This document shows positions 37,665 through 47,712 of a DNA stretch of 55,961 nt, in pieces (the first letter of the stretch is position 1; each line of letters opens with the position of its first letter). A model generated the notes under the pieces. That model had not been told where the DNA came from. It did not search any database and saw only the letters and a program-made list of their open reading frames with translations. The stretch is from Granulosicoccus sp. (lineage in GTDB: Bacteria; Pseudomonadota; Gammaproteobacteria; Granulosicoccales; Granulosicoccaceae). The position numbers and the translations under genes were made by a program. The DNA is taken from positions 1 through 55,961 of the forward strand of contig JALZWO010000047.1 of assembly GCA_023300375.1 (NCBI GenBank). The letters are read 5' to 3'.

Positions 37665-38681
37665 CTAAACGTTGGTTGATACAAATCTAGCAATAGCCCC
37701 TTCCATCACGCGCTGAACACGGCCTTGTTGTTCCAGATAGTGCAAATGCGCCAGTGTTTCACCCAATGCGAATGATGTCTGCTGGGCATCCAATTCTCGC
37801 GAAAACAGTACGACAAACAAATCATAAGCAGAGCAAGGCTGCTTGCAGGCTTGCCAGATCTCATCAAGGCGAAGCTCGTGATGACGCTTCAGGTACGCAA
37901 GTCTTTGCTTAAGACCTTTAAAGGGCTTTCCGTGTGAAGGCAGCACCAATGTGTCATCGGGCAAAGCCTCTAACGTGGTCAATGTATGCAAGAAACTTTG
38001 CAAAGGATTGTTGTCGGCAAGCTGCGGCATCACACTGACGTTAGGCGTGATGCGAGGCAGCACCTGATCAGCAGCGATAAGAACGTGATCGTCTTCTCGG
38101 TATAACAAGGTCATGTCTGGTGCGTGACCACGGCCCACAATCACACGATAATCACGGCCTGCCAGTTTTACACTCTGCCCGTCGCTTAAAAGACGCCAAC
38201 GCGCTTTTTCTGGAAGCGAGAAAACCTTACCTTTGTACGTGTTGCCATTTGATCGCACAGCATCGCAGGTACTTTGCGGCAATCCATTGCAGCTGTACCA
38301 CTTTGCGTAAATGCTTTCGTAGTCTTCAGACTCAATGCCATACAGGGTTATTGCAGTGTTAATTTCAATGTCACTACCCAATAATTCACCAGCAATTTTT
38401 TCCCCTATCCAACCAGCTAAACCCATGTGATCTGGGTGAAAGTGAGTGACTAGAAGATGCTCAGGCCATTGACCAATGTCATGGAATAGACCCTGCCAAT
38501 TGTCTCGAGTGTTTTTATCGTTGACTCCGGTGTCAATAAGAACTTGAGAGCCCGGATCGCCTAACAACCAGCAGTTAACGTGATCCAGAGCAAAGGGCAA
38601 GGGCATGCGAATCCAATCGATTCCCTCACAGACTGTAAATTTTTTACCCGGTTCGGGTGTGCCTTCGAATGGATAGTCCAT
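37665..38681 (-). CDS. Metallo-beta-lactamase-fold hydrolase
   Basis: The 338-residue product has an MBL domain with the metal motif THFHPDHMGLAGW (H-x-H-x-D-H), preceded by LIDTGVNDKNT. It has later ligands in VGRGHAPDMTLLYRED (GHAP type) and LPSHGKPF. A helical C-terminal region (about 255-338, LKRHHELRLDEIWQ) resembles the winged-helix tail of LACTB2-like enzymes. The family hydrolyses thioesters or phosphodiesters; specificity cannot be called. No signal peptide. It sits between carA and the receiver-like gene, which is divergent. Confidence 0.87.
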   Translation of the reverse strand: MDYPFEGTPEPGKKFTVCEGIDWIRMPLPFALDHVNCWLLGDPGSQVLIDTGVNDKNTRDNWQGLFHDIGQWPEHLLVTHFHPDHMGLAGWIGEKIAGELLGSDIEINTAITLYGIESEDYESIYAKWYSCNGLPQSTCDAVRSNGNTYKGKVFSLPEKARWRLLSDGQSVKLAGRDYRVIVGRGHAPDMTLLYREDDHVLIAADQVLPRITPNVSVMPQLADNNPLQSFLHTLTTLEALPDDTLVLPSHGKPFKGLKQRLAYLKRHHELRLDEIWQACKQPCSAYDLFVVLFSRELDAQQTSFALGETLAHLHYLEQQGRVQRVMEGAIARFVSTNV

Positions 38682-38767
38682 GAAGAGAGAGTTTACATGG
38701 TATACCTACTCTCATCGCTGTTTGTATTAGGGAAACTAGAAAGACACTATCGTCTATTCTGCTACGA

Positions 38768-39826
38768 ATGAATACCTCGGACTCTAGGGACTTTAAATTT
38801 CCACTAAAAGTTGCGCTAACCGCGATGAGCGAGCGCACGCACGACTCTGTTGAATACTGCCTCTCAATCGGTACTGAGAAATGTTTTTCTATCGCAAATG
38901 CAGACGACACTCCCGACGTTATCATCATCGACCACGACTACCCGGGAACGGCCACACGACTCTCAAAGAGTAACTGGCAACAGGATATCCCGTTAGTCAT
39001 TTTGACCACTAATAATATTGATATCGCCGGTGCAATCATGGTGCGCAAGCCTGTGGATACCACGCGCCTCAAAGAGGCCGCAAACAAGGCCCTTGCACAG
39101 CTGATTCGTCTGCAGCAGCTCGCGCACTCCCCCCAACCCACCATGTCCCCACAAGCCTTAGAAGGCAACAGCAAGACTCGCGATAATCTTGAACGTGCTC
39201 GAGCCAAGGTTGAACTTATGTGTGGCCCACACAGAACACTCGAACAACTCAGCAAACCCAATGATCTGGACCATCGATTCGATCCAACTAAAACACTGAG
39301 CGATCGCATAAAAATCACTATTCAAAAGGAAAATAGCGGTTTCAAGGCGATACAGTTCAAGCTACCCGAGGATGACGTATTTGTATTTCCCACTCTCGGT
39401 AAAGTGTTCACATCCACTGGTCTAAACGTTAGAAAGAGCGTTAACAGAGTGTACCAAGACCAAGCCGATGTTCAGGTGCTCACACATCAGTCTGCCGCTG
39501 CCAACCAGATCATCGACCGCATCAAAAATTCATCCAGCACCAGCTTCAGTATCGAGGCTTTTTTGTGGCTGAGCGCACTGTTTGGAGCACGCGGAAGATT
39601 GCCCATTGGATTCGATACAACAACCACTTTGCACTTGAGCCAATGGCCCAAGCTGACGAGCTTGGAACTCACCCCATATTGTATGGAGATCACTGCAGCT
39701 CTTGCCAGCAACCCCGCGAGCATGAGCCAAGTTGTGGAACAACTACAATGCGAGCCTAGGCATATGACGTCTTTTATCAACGCCGCTATCGCCATCGATG
39801 TTCTATCAGTAGGCAAACAACCCTAG
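38768..39826 (+). CDS. Uncharacterised protein with degenerate receiver-like N-terminal domain
   Basis: 352 residues; not a named family to me. Residues about 10-115 look like a CheY fold. There is a first strand (LKVALTAMS) without the acidic pair, a third strand DVIIIDHD with an Asp where phosphorylation occurs, a fourth strand IPLVILTTNN, and MVRKPVDTTRL with the conserved Lys-Pro. The rest is unlike known output domains. Residues about 175-260 are mixed alpha/beta. Residues about 265-350 (FSIEAFLWLSALFGARGRLP, WPKLTSLELTPYCMEITAAL, helix to the end) could be a helical or winged-helix unit. It is single, divergent from the MBL gene and convergent with parE. Phosphorylation is doubtful. Confidence 0.55.
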   Translation: MNTSDSRDFKFPLKVALTAMSERTHDSVEYCLSIGTEKCFSIANADDTPDVIIIDHDYPGTATRLSKSNWQQDIPLVILTTNNIDIAGAIMVRKPVDTTRLKEAANKALAQLIRLQQLAHSPQPTMSPQALEGNSKTRDNLERARAKVELMCGPHRTLEQLSKPNDLDHRFDPTKTLSDRIKITIQKENSGFKAIQFKLPEDDVFVFPTLGKVFTSTGLNVRKSVNRVYQDQADVQVLTHQSAAANQIIDRIKNSSSTSFSIEAFLWLSALFGARGRLPIGFDTTTTLHLSQWPKLTSLELTPYCMEITAALASNPASMSQVVEQLQCEPRHMTSFINAAIAIDVLSVGKQP

Positions 39827-39833
39827 TAGCTGA

Positions 39834-41738
39834 CTACAGCTGAACGTCAGCAAGGTCACCTTTATCTTCCAGCCAAGCCTTACGGTCGCCTGCGCGCTTC
39901 TTGGCAAGCATCATGTCCATGATCGAGCTGGTATTGTCACCATCGGCCACGGTCAATCGAACCAGCCTGCGTGTGTCAGGAGCTACCGAGGTTTCGCGTA
40001 GTTGCAAAGGATTCATTTCACCCAATCCTTTAAAACGCGTGACTGATACCTTGCCTTTTAATTTTTCGGCCTCGATGCGCGCCATGATCCCCTGCCGCTC
40101 AACATCATCTACTGCATAGAACACCTGCTTTCCTACATCGATGCGGTACAAGGGAGGCATGGCGATGTAAACATGACCGTTTTGCACTAACGCTTTAAAA
40201 TGTCGGAAAAAAAGCGCACACAAAAGTGTGGCGATATGGGCACCATCAGAATCGGCGTCAGCCAGAATGCACACTTTGCCGTAGCGAAGTTTGGACAAAT
40301 CTGTTGAACCTGGCTCCATGCCAATGGCTACCGAAATGTCGTGTACTTCTTGTGACCCTAAAATCTGGTCGCGCTCCGCCTCCCAGGTATTGAGTATCTT
40401 GCCGCGCAACGGCATGATGGCTTGAAACGTTCGATCACGCGCCTGTTTTGCAGAACCGCCCGCCGAATCGCCTTCCACCAGAAAAAGCTCAGTCAGGTTT
40501 AAATCGGTTGAACTACAGTCAGCAAGCTTGCCCGGTAAAGCTGGCCCACTCGTCAGCTTTTTACGCACCACTTTCTTACCCGTGCGCGCGCGCGCCTGAG
40601 CGCTGGCGATAGCAAGGTTGGCGATTTGATCGCCACTTTCAGGATGCTGATTGAGCCATTGTGCGGTGTGGTCTTTAACCACTCCAGAGATAAATGGCAC
40701 ACATTCACGTGATGACAAGCGCTCTTTAGTTTGTCCTGAAAATTGAGGGTCTTCCAGTTTCACCGACAGTACGTAGTTGACCTTATCCCAGACATCTTCA
40801 GGCGCGATCTTCACCCCACGTGGTAACAGGTTGCGAAAGTCTGCAAATTCTCTTACTGCATCGGTTAAACCGGTACGCAGGCCGTTGACGTGCGTACCAC
40901 CCTGCGCGGTGGGCACCAGATTGACATAGCTTTCAGTCACGCCTTCGCCACCTTCGGGAAGCCAGACAACGGCCCAGTCAGCCAGCTCAGTACTAGAACT
41001 CATACTGGCCGACAGCGGATGTTCAGGAATACGCTCGTAGCCCTCTACCGCACCTGTCAGATAATCGACCAAACCATCTTCGTAGAACCACTCCTCTTTC
41101 TCACCACTGGCCTCATCCAGAAGCCGAACACGCAGCCGAGGACAGAGAACCGCTTTTGCACGCAGCAGATGGCGAAGTCGGTTCAGAGAAATTTTGTCTG
41201 AGTCGAAGTATTTTTTATTGGGCCAGAAACGAATGCGAGTGCCCGTATTTCTTTGCCCAACGGTACCTGCAGCTTTGAGTTCATCTACCACATTGCCATT
41301 GGCAAACGTTGCAAGGTATTCCCTGCCACCACGGCGAATACTCACCTCGAGTTTTTTTGACAAGGCGTTCACAACCGACACGCCTACACCGTGCAAGCCA
41401 CCGGAAAATCGGTAGTTGTCGTTAGAAAATTTGCCACCCGCGTGTAGCGTGGTGAGTATGACCTCAACACCCGGCCTCTTGAGTTTAGGGTGTTTGTCTA
41501 CGGGCATACCCCGCCCATCATCAATGACCTCTAAAGACCCATCTTTAAATAACGTGACACGGATATCGGTAGCGTGGCCTGCGAGCGCCTCGTCAACACT
41601 ATTATCAATGACCTCTTGCGCCAGATGATTGGGACGCTGGGTGTCAGTGTACATACCGGGACGCTTGCGCACCGGATCCAGACCACTGAGAACCTCGATA
41701 GACGAGGCGTTATATTGATCATTCACAAATTTAGGCAC
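39834..41738 (-). CDS. parE: DNA topoisomerase IV subunit B
   Basis: 634 residues (E. coli ParE 630). The GHKL ATPase domain begins EVLSGLDPVRKRPGMYTDTQ and carries the catalytic Glu in VIDNSVDEAL. DDGRGMPVD and GGLHGVGVSVVNALS are ATP-lid motifs. The Toprim domain has LFLVEGDSAGGSAKQARDR and ILADADSDGAHIATLL. The QRPNHL tract and ending match ParE rather than GyrB, which is about 800 residues. With ParC it decatenates sister chromosomes. Start is GTG at 41738 with no clear ribosome-binding site. parC is not in the window. Confidence 0.95.
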   Translation of the reverse strand: MPKFVNDQYNASSIEVLSGLDPVRKRPGMYTDTQRPNHLAQEVIDNSVDEALAGHATDIRVTLFKDGSLEVIDDGRGMPVDKHPKLKRPGVEVILTTLHAGGKFSNDNYRFSGGLHGVGVSVVNALSKKLEVSIRRGGREYLATFANGNVVDELKAAGTVGQRNTGTRIRFWPNKKYFDSDKISLNRLRHLLRAKAVLCPRLRVRLLDEASGEKEEWFYEDGLVDYLTGAVEGYERIPEHPLSASMSSSTELADWAVVWLPEGGEGVTESYVNLVPTAQGGTHVNGLRTGLTDAVREFADFRNLLPRGVKIAPEDVWDKVNYVLSVKLEDPQFSGQTKERLSSRECVPFISGVVKDHTAQWLNQHPESGDQIANLAIASAQARARTGKKVVRKKLTSGPALPGKLADCSSTDLNLTELFLVEGDSAGGSAKQARDRTFQAIMPLRGKILNTWEAERDQILGSQEVHDISVAIGMEPGSTDLSKLRYGKVCILADADSDGAHIATLLCALFFRHFKALVQNGHVYIAMPPLYRIDVGKQVFYAVDDVERQGIMARIEAEKLKGKVSVTRFKGLGEMNPLQLRETSVAPDTRRLVRLTVADGDNTSSIMDMMLAKKRAGDRKAWLEDKGDLADVQL

Positions 41739-41913
41739 ACGGTGTCTGTTGGCGCGCGCAAGTGTAGCCTATCGGTGACCACCTCGTGCCGCTATAGAAA
41801 TTAAAGCATCAATTGTCCCATCAAAAACTGGCTTACATGACACTGCCACTTGAATAAAGCCTCGCCAGACGACACACTTATCGTAACTTCACATTTCCGA
41901 CTAATTAAAGATC

Positions 41914-42822
41914 ATGGCAGATTCGCCTTTTATCATTCAGCTCGATGAACAAAATTTCATGCAAGTGGTTGTCGAGGGCTCCGATTCGGTCCCTGTACTG
42001 GTTGATTTCTGGGCCGAGTGGTGTGGACCCTGTAAAACACTCATGCCTATCCTGGAAAAACTGGCCATTGAGTACAACGGCGCTTTCATACTGGCCAAGC
42101 TCGACACTGAAACCCATCAAGGCATTGCCCAGCAGCTCGGCATTCGCAGTTTGCCCACCGTGAAACTATTCAAAGACAGGCAAATAGTAAATGAATTCAT
42201 GGGGGCTTTGCCAGAAGCTGAGGTGCGTGCCTTTATAGAGGCCAACGTGGGCCCCGCTCTGCCCGCTAACGACGCTGACGACGCTGGCACGGAAGCTGAA
42301 CCCGAAGAGGAAAATCGTGTGGCGACCGCCATGCAATTGTTTGAAACAGGCGACGCCGAAGCTGCAAAGGCGCTGCTTCAGGAGGCACAAGCCGATGATC
42401 CCCAGAACACAGACGTGCTGCTTGCTTTGGGGCAAGTGTGTGTCAGCACTGGCGATGTGGAGACAGCAGAGAGTTGTCTGAAAGCTCTGCCCGACGAAGA
42501 AAAAGAAGGAAAGCAGGCATTACGGCTGAAAGGCATTCTGGAGATTGCTCGTGAGAGCGATACAGCGCAAAGCGTGCAGAGCTTGCGAGAGCAGTTGGAA
42601 AGCGATGGTAGCAACAGTGAAACTCGCTACAATCTTGCGATTGCCGAGTCTCTGTCAGGCAACGTGCAAGACGCGATGGATCACCTGCTTAAACTCGTGC
42701 AAACCGACCCAGGATATAAAGAGGGTGCCCCGCGGGAAAAGCTGTTAGCACTGTTTAACGTATTGGGCGATGATCCTTTGGTGGGTCAGTACCGGCGTAA
42801 GCTCTTCGCTATGCTTCACTAG
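41914..42822 (+). CDS. cnoX: Thioredoxin-TPR protein (CnoX/YbbN family) with intact CGPC
   Basis: 302 residues: an N-terminal thioredoxin domain (about 1-112) with FWAEWCGPCKTL (Cys37, Cys40) and the cis-Pro in RSLPTVKLF. An acidic linker (DADDAGTEAEPEEEN) follows, then TPR-like helices, for example TAMQLFETGDAEAAKALLQEAQ. This order defines YbbN/CnoX, a chaperone-redox protein that protects substrates and hands them to DnaK or GroEL. E. coli CnoX lacks a functional CxxC, whereas this one keeps both cysteines and may act as a disulfide reductase as well. Cytoplasmic; convergent with the DUF2007 gene. Confidence 0.9.
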   Translation: MADSPFIIQLDEQNFMQVVVEGSDSVPVLVDFWAEWCGPCKTLMPILEKLAIEYNGAFILAKLDTETHQGIAQQLGIRSLPTVKLFKDRQIVNEFMGALPEAEVRAFIEANVGPALPANDADDAGTEAEPEEENRVATAMQLFETGDAEAAKALLQEAQADDPQNTDVLLALGQVCVSTGDVETAESCLKALPDEEKEGKQALRLKGILEIARESDTAQSVQSLREQLESDGSNSETRYNLAIAESLSGNVQDAMDHLLKLVQTDPGYKEGAPREKLLALFNVLGDDPLVGQYRRKLFAMLH

Positions 42823-42860
42823 AATCGGCACTGTAGGTTTGTCACTAAGCTAGGTTTAGC

Positions 42861-43175
42861 TCAAACGAACGGCTTGCTGGTTCCACAATTCCAGCAAGCG
42901 CCAAACTCGCGACCCACCGGCTCACTACATTGAGCGCACTGCCAGTCTGCAGCTGGCAGCTTTCGGCTGGCTTCAAAATCCTCAATGATTTCGCGAGCGC
43001 GATCGGTGTGCCGTTCTTGAAGCAGCCAGACACCAATAACGTCCGAAGGCGGCAACTCGCCTATTGCACCGCTGAGGTATGAGCCTGTTATATGTGCCTC
43101 CATGCCACCAGATTGCAACTCATCGACCACAAGCTGAGCCTCAACCATATTAGCGGCTCGATAAATTAGTGGCAT
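42861..43175 (-). CDS. DUF2007 domain protein with C-terminal zinc ribbon
   Basis: 104 residues. The first 70 (MPLIYRAANMVEAQLVVDEL, then VIGVWLLQERHTDRAREIIEDF) form the DUF2007 fold, called putative signal-transducing in databases and related in shape to the GlnB/ferredoxin-like family. The tail has CAQC-x9-C-WNC, a rubredoxin-like zinc ribbon. Function is unknown. It starts 9 nt after the ygfZ stop on the same strand, so it is probably in one operon with ygfZ. Confidence 0.85.
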   Translation of the reverse strand: MPLIYRAANMVEAQLVVDELQSGGMEAHITGSYLSGAIGELPPSDVIGVWLLQERHTDRAREIIEDFEASRKLPAADWQCAQCSEPVGREFGACWNCGTSKPFV

Positions 43176-43184
43176 GTGAGCACC

Positions 43185-44351
43185 CTACTCAACTTCTAGC
43201 GTGGGCAGCGTATAGGGCATCTCTCGCGCAACCAACGCATGAGGCCCTAAAGCAAAGTTATCGTTCGGATCTTTGACTTTCGTCACTGCCAGAACGAGTA
43301 CGCTTGAATCCGATTGCGGTTGGGCATCCACGACAACGCCGGCGGCCTCGTCGGTGCCACACAACAGCGCTTGCCCGGGACTGAGTAGCCTGTCAATGGA
43401 TTCCAGAGAATTAGATTGGGCTAGATCTGTGGACAAACTGAACACTCGCATGTGCCGTTTAAGCTTGCCTAGGTACTGCATACGCGCCACGATTTCCTGA
43501 CCGGGATAGCAGCCTTTGGTGAAACTTAAGCCATCAATTAGCTGCAGATTCAACATCTGTGGAACAAATGCCTCAACAACACCGAGCCTGATGGTAGGAA
43601 CACCAGCTGATACATCAGCAAGCCGCCAAGGGGCATCAGTACAACGAGAAACTTCATCAAAACTTCCCCACAGGTGCCTTTGATCGGCAATTGGGGCCAG
43701 ACGCAAATACCGAGCGCAAGCCTCAGAATCGAGGCTATCTTTGCCATTATTAGCGCTGCCACCGTTGCCACTAAAGTCACTGTGCCAGCGTATCAATTGG
43801 CTGTTTTCGTTGGTAGCAACAGACAAGGCGCCTGCGGGAAGTGCTCCAAGTTGCTCAACTGAGTCACCTAAACCCGCATTAATACAGCTCTGTACTTGGG
43901 CATCACCTTCGCCCGAGTTTTGGCCTAAATTTGAGCCTGCTATCAAGCCTGTAGCGACCCAGTCGTCTTTGTGTTTAATTTGCACATCTGCGCGCATGAC
44001 GAACATACTTAATCTCTTGATAAACGCGTCAGCGACCTCAACCGGCACGATCAATCGATACCCGTGTTCAAAGCCCACAATGGTTGGAAGCGCCAGGAGT
44101 CGACCCTTGGGCGTGCAATACCCAGTGATTTGTGCGTGCGTTGCGGACACTTTCGCAATATCGTTACAAAATTGCCCCTGCAAAAATGCGTTAGCCTCTG
44201 ATCCAGTCACTTCGTAGATCACGTACGCAGAGAGATCGCATATTAAAGTCGAATTTTTCGACGACACACGCTGCGCCTGACTAACCCTAAACGATAATGC
44301 AACATCGAGTGCAGTCTCAGGATGCAGAAAATTACTTGATTCCATACTCAT
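43185..44351 (-). CDS. ygfZ: YgfZ/GcvT-domain Fe-S cluster assembly factor
   Basis: The 388-residue product carries the folate-binding YgfZ/GcvT fold. Early motif LQGQFCNDIAKVSA and the signature FTKGCYPGQEIVARMQYLGKLKRHM contain the conserved Cys of the KGCYxGQE loop, where YgfZ (IBA57/CAF17 relatives) binds tetrahydrofolate. It supports assembly or repair of 4Fe-4S clusters, for example in MiaB-type enzymes and succinate dehydrogenase. It is longer than E. coli YgfZ (326) through linkers in the middle. It is divergent from the sdhAF4-like gene, 150 nt apart. Neighbouring SDH genes and mtaB are Fe-S users. Confidence 0.88.
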   Translation of the reverse strand: MSMESSNFLHPETALDVALSFRVSQAQRVSSKNSTLICDLSAYVIYEVTGSEANAFLQGQFCNDIAKVSATHAQITGYCTPKGRLLALPTIVGFEHGYRLIVPVEVADAFIKRLSMFVMRADVQIKHKDDWVATGLIAGSNLGQNSGEGDAQVQSCINAGLGDSVEQLGALPAGALSVATNENSQLIRWHSDFSGNGGSANNGKDSLDSEACARYLRLAPIADQRHLWGSFDEVSRCTDAPWRLADVSAGVPTIRLGVVEAFVPQMLNLQLIDGLSFTKGCYPGQEIVARMQYLGKLKRHMRVFSLSTDLAQSNSLESIDRLLSPGQALLCGTDEAAGVVVDAQPQSDSSVLVLAVTKVKDPNDNFALGPHALVAREMPYTLPTLEVE

Positions 44352-44500
44352 CGTGTCATTTTCACAGTGTTGTTAATCTGGTGTCTTTCGGCACCATAAT
44401 GGGGCTGTTTTTCTCTCATAGTGATGCAATGCTGGTACTATTTACGCGTGATTGTGGCAAGTATGCATGCGAATATAACTACTTAAAGGATCTGAATACC

Positions 44501-44854
44501 GTGTCATCAGTTGAAAAGCCAGTCGTCGATCAGTCAGAGAACACCAAGGACTCGATGTCCACGTCCGAGACTGTCGAAAACACAACGTTTCAGAGTTACA
44601 ATAAGGTACATGACGCTTCTCACAATACCACTGCAAACAAAACTCAAGTGAATCTGCAGAACGATAAAGACAATTTGCAGGGCCTATCTTCGCATGTTGC
44701 GCAAAATGCCAAAGCTCGCGGCATTGCTGGAAATGAAGGATTAAACGGCGATGGCGTAATCGAAGACCTCCCTACCGAGCACGGAGGTCAATCGGGTCCT
44801 GAACCCACTCGCTACGGCGATTGGGAAAAAAAAGGCCGATGTACTGATTTTTAA
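44501..44854 (+). CDS. SDHAF4-like (DUF1674) succinate dehydrogenase assembly factor
   Basis: 117 residues from GTG at 44501, preceded by AAAGGA at about 10 nt; a longer frame back to 44297 would run into ygfZ. The first 85 residues are polar, Asn/Ser/Thr-rich and probably disordered. The C-terminus reads GPEPTRYGDWEKKGRCTDF, an almost exact match to the DUF1674/SDHAF4 (Sdh8) consensus. In mitochondria this factor binds flavinylated SDHA and keeps it safe until SDHB joins. Placement immediately before sdhCDAB supports that role. A terminator separates it from sdhC. Such genes are well known in alphaproteobacteria. Confidence 0.9.
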   Translation: MSSVEKPVVDQSENTKDSMSTSETVENTTFQSYNKVHDASHNTTANKTQVNLQNDKDNLQGLSSHVAQNAKARGIAGNEGLNGDGVIEDLPTEHGGQSGPEPTRYGDWEKKGRCTDF

Positions 44855-44868
44855 GGCCCACCTTTTGC

Positions 44869-44909
44869 CTGTTAGTTTGCTTGCATAGTCACAGTAAGCT
44901 AACAGTTTT
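44869..44909 (+). terminator. Rho-independent terminator after the sdhAF4-like gene
   Basis: CTGTTAGTTTGCT (44869-44881) pairs with AGTAAGCTAACAG (44893-44905) as a 13-bp stem with two G-U pairs and an 11-nt loop, followed by TTTTA. It lies 15 nt after the stop codon and 80 nt before sdhC, so sdhCDAB likely has a separate promoter. Confidence 0.75.
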
Positions 44910-44988
44910 ATTGAACCGTATCACCCTGTTCCACTCTATCATCAACAAGAATTTTTGCTAATTCTACACACGCAACGGATAACTACAC

Positions 44989-45375
44989 ATGGCCTGGAAC
45001 GATAAGCGCCCACTGTCACCGCATCTGCAGCACTACAAATTGCCGCTCACGGCTTATTTGTCTATTGCTCACAGAGCCTGCGGCGTCGCCAATAGCGCCG
45101 CTATTGTGCTTCTAGTATTACTCATTGCTAGCGCGGCTGGAACACCACAAAGCTACGAGTTCATGTCAGGAATAGCCAACTCGTGGTTTGGCAAGCTCAT
45201 ATTTTTTGGCTTCACTGTGACTTTGTATTACCACATGGCGAACGGCATCAGACACTTGTTTTGGGATGTAGGCCGCGGTTTGGACCTCGAAGACGCCAAA
45301 AAATCTGGCAACGCCTGTCTAGCTGGTGCAGCTGCTCTATCAGTAATAACTTGGATGGTGGCACTAGCATCATGA
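44989..45375 (+). CDS. sdhC: Succinate dehydrogenase cytochrome b556 membrane subunit
   Basis: 128 residues, normal SdhC length. N-terminal RPLSPHLQHYKLPLTAYLSIAHRACG holds the quinone-site Ser/Arg region, with three membrane helices after it. The heme b ligand His lies in FTVTLYYHMANGIRHLFWDVGRG. It anchors the enzyme in the inner membrane with SdhD and binds ubiquinone. Its stop overlaps the sdhD start by four bases (ATGA). Confidence 0.95.
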   Translation: MAWNDKRPLSPHLQHYKLPLTAYLSIAHRACGVANSAAIVLLVLLIASAAGTPQSYEFMSGIANSWFGKLIFFGFTVTLYYHMANGIRHLFWDVGRGLDLEDAKKSGNACLAGAAALSVITWMVALAS

Positions 45376-45758
45376 GTATCAATTTTCGCACCCCACTTTC
45401 ACGTGTCAAAGGCCTTGGCTCTGCCAAAGAAGGTACCGAACACTTCTGGTTGCAACGCCTTACTGCCATCGCCCTGATTCCGCTGGTACTTTGGCTTGCC
45501 TTTTCTGTTGCCTCTCTGCCAAGCATGGACTACCTTGCGATTCGTGAATGGTTGTCTCAACCGTTCAGCGCAATCGTCATGATCTTGTTTATGACTGCAG
45601 GCTTCTACCATTCTCGTTTGGGTTTGCAAGTCGTTATTGAAGACTATATTGGATCACACGGCCCACGAACAGCAGCCATTATTGCTGTGAACTTCATTGC
45701 TGTGGCAATGGGTGTTACCGGCGTTTTTTCGGTACTTCGAATTGCACTAGCAGCTTGA
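45372..45758 (+). CDS. sdhD: Succinate dehydrogenase hydrophobic membrane anchor subunit
   Basis: 128 residues from ATG at 45372, overlapping sdhC by four bases; longer in-frame upstream codons at 45183 are inside sdhC and not used. Three helices are seen (about 32-50, 62-83, 97-124). The family motifs SRVKGLGSAKEGTEHFWLQRLTAIAL and AGFYHSRLGLQVVIEDYI are present, the latter with the heme-side His and the quinone-site Asp-Tyr. It completes the membrane anchor with SdhC. Confidence 0.95.
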   Translation: MSINFRTPLSRVKGLGSAKEGTEHFWLQRLTAIALIPLVLWLAFSVASLPSMDYLAIREWLSQPFSAIVMILFMTAGFYHSRLGLQVVIEDYIGSHGPRTAAIIAVNFIAVAMGVTGVFSVLRIALAA

Positions 45759-45825
45759 TCCAACAAGGTTGTCAGGCCCGTACTCATAGACCAATACCAG
45801 GTCAAAGAATAAACGTCGAAAAAAT

Positions 45826-47616
<1,791 letters not shown>

Positions 47617-47639
47617 TTATTTGATGTAAGGCCCGATTT

Positions 47640-47711
47640 ATGGCAAATCAACTAACAAATCGTCTTACCAGCTGGCTGAATCAGCTGGCAACAAAGGACA
47701 GGATTAAATAA
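47640..47711 (+). CDS. 23-codon ORF between sdhA and sdhB (possible small protein)
   Basis: ATG at 47640 reads [20 protein letters not shown] and three more residues, ending TAA one base before the sdhB ATG. TAAGG lies about 9 nt before its ATG. The peptide would form an amphipathic helix (Leu and Trp spaced at 3-4) with a basic end. It may be a coupling leader that brings ribosomes to sdhB, a true small membrane-surface protein, or chance: the interval is only 96 nt. No homologue is recognised. See findings. Confidence 0.35.
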   Translation: MANQLTNRLTSWLNQLATKDRIK

Positions 47712-47712
47712 C

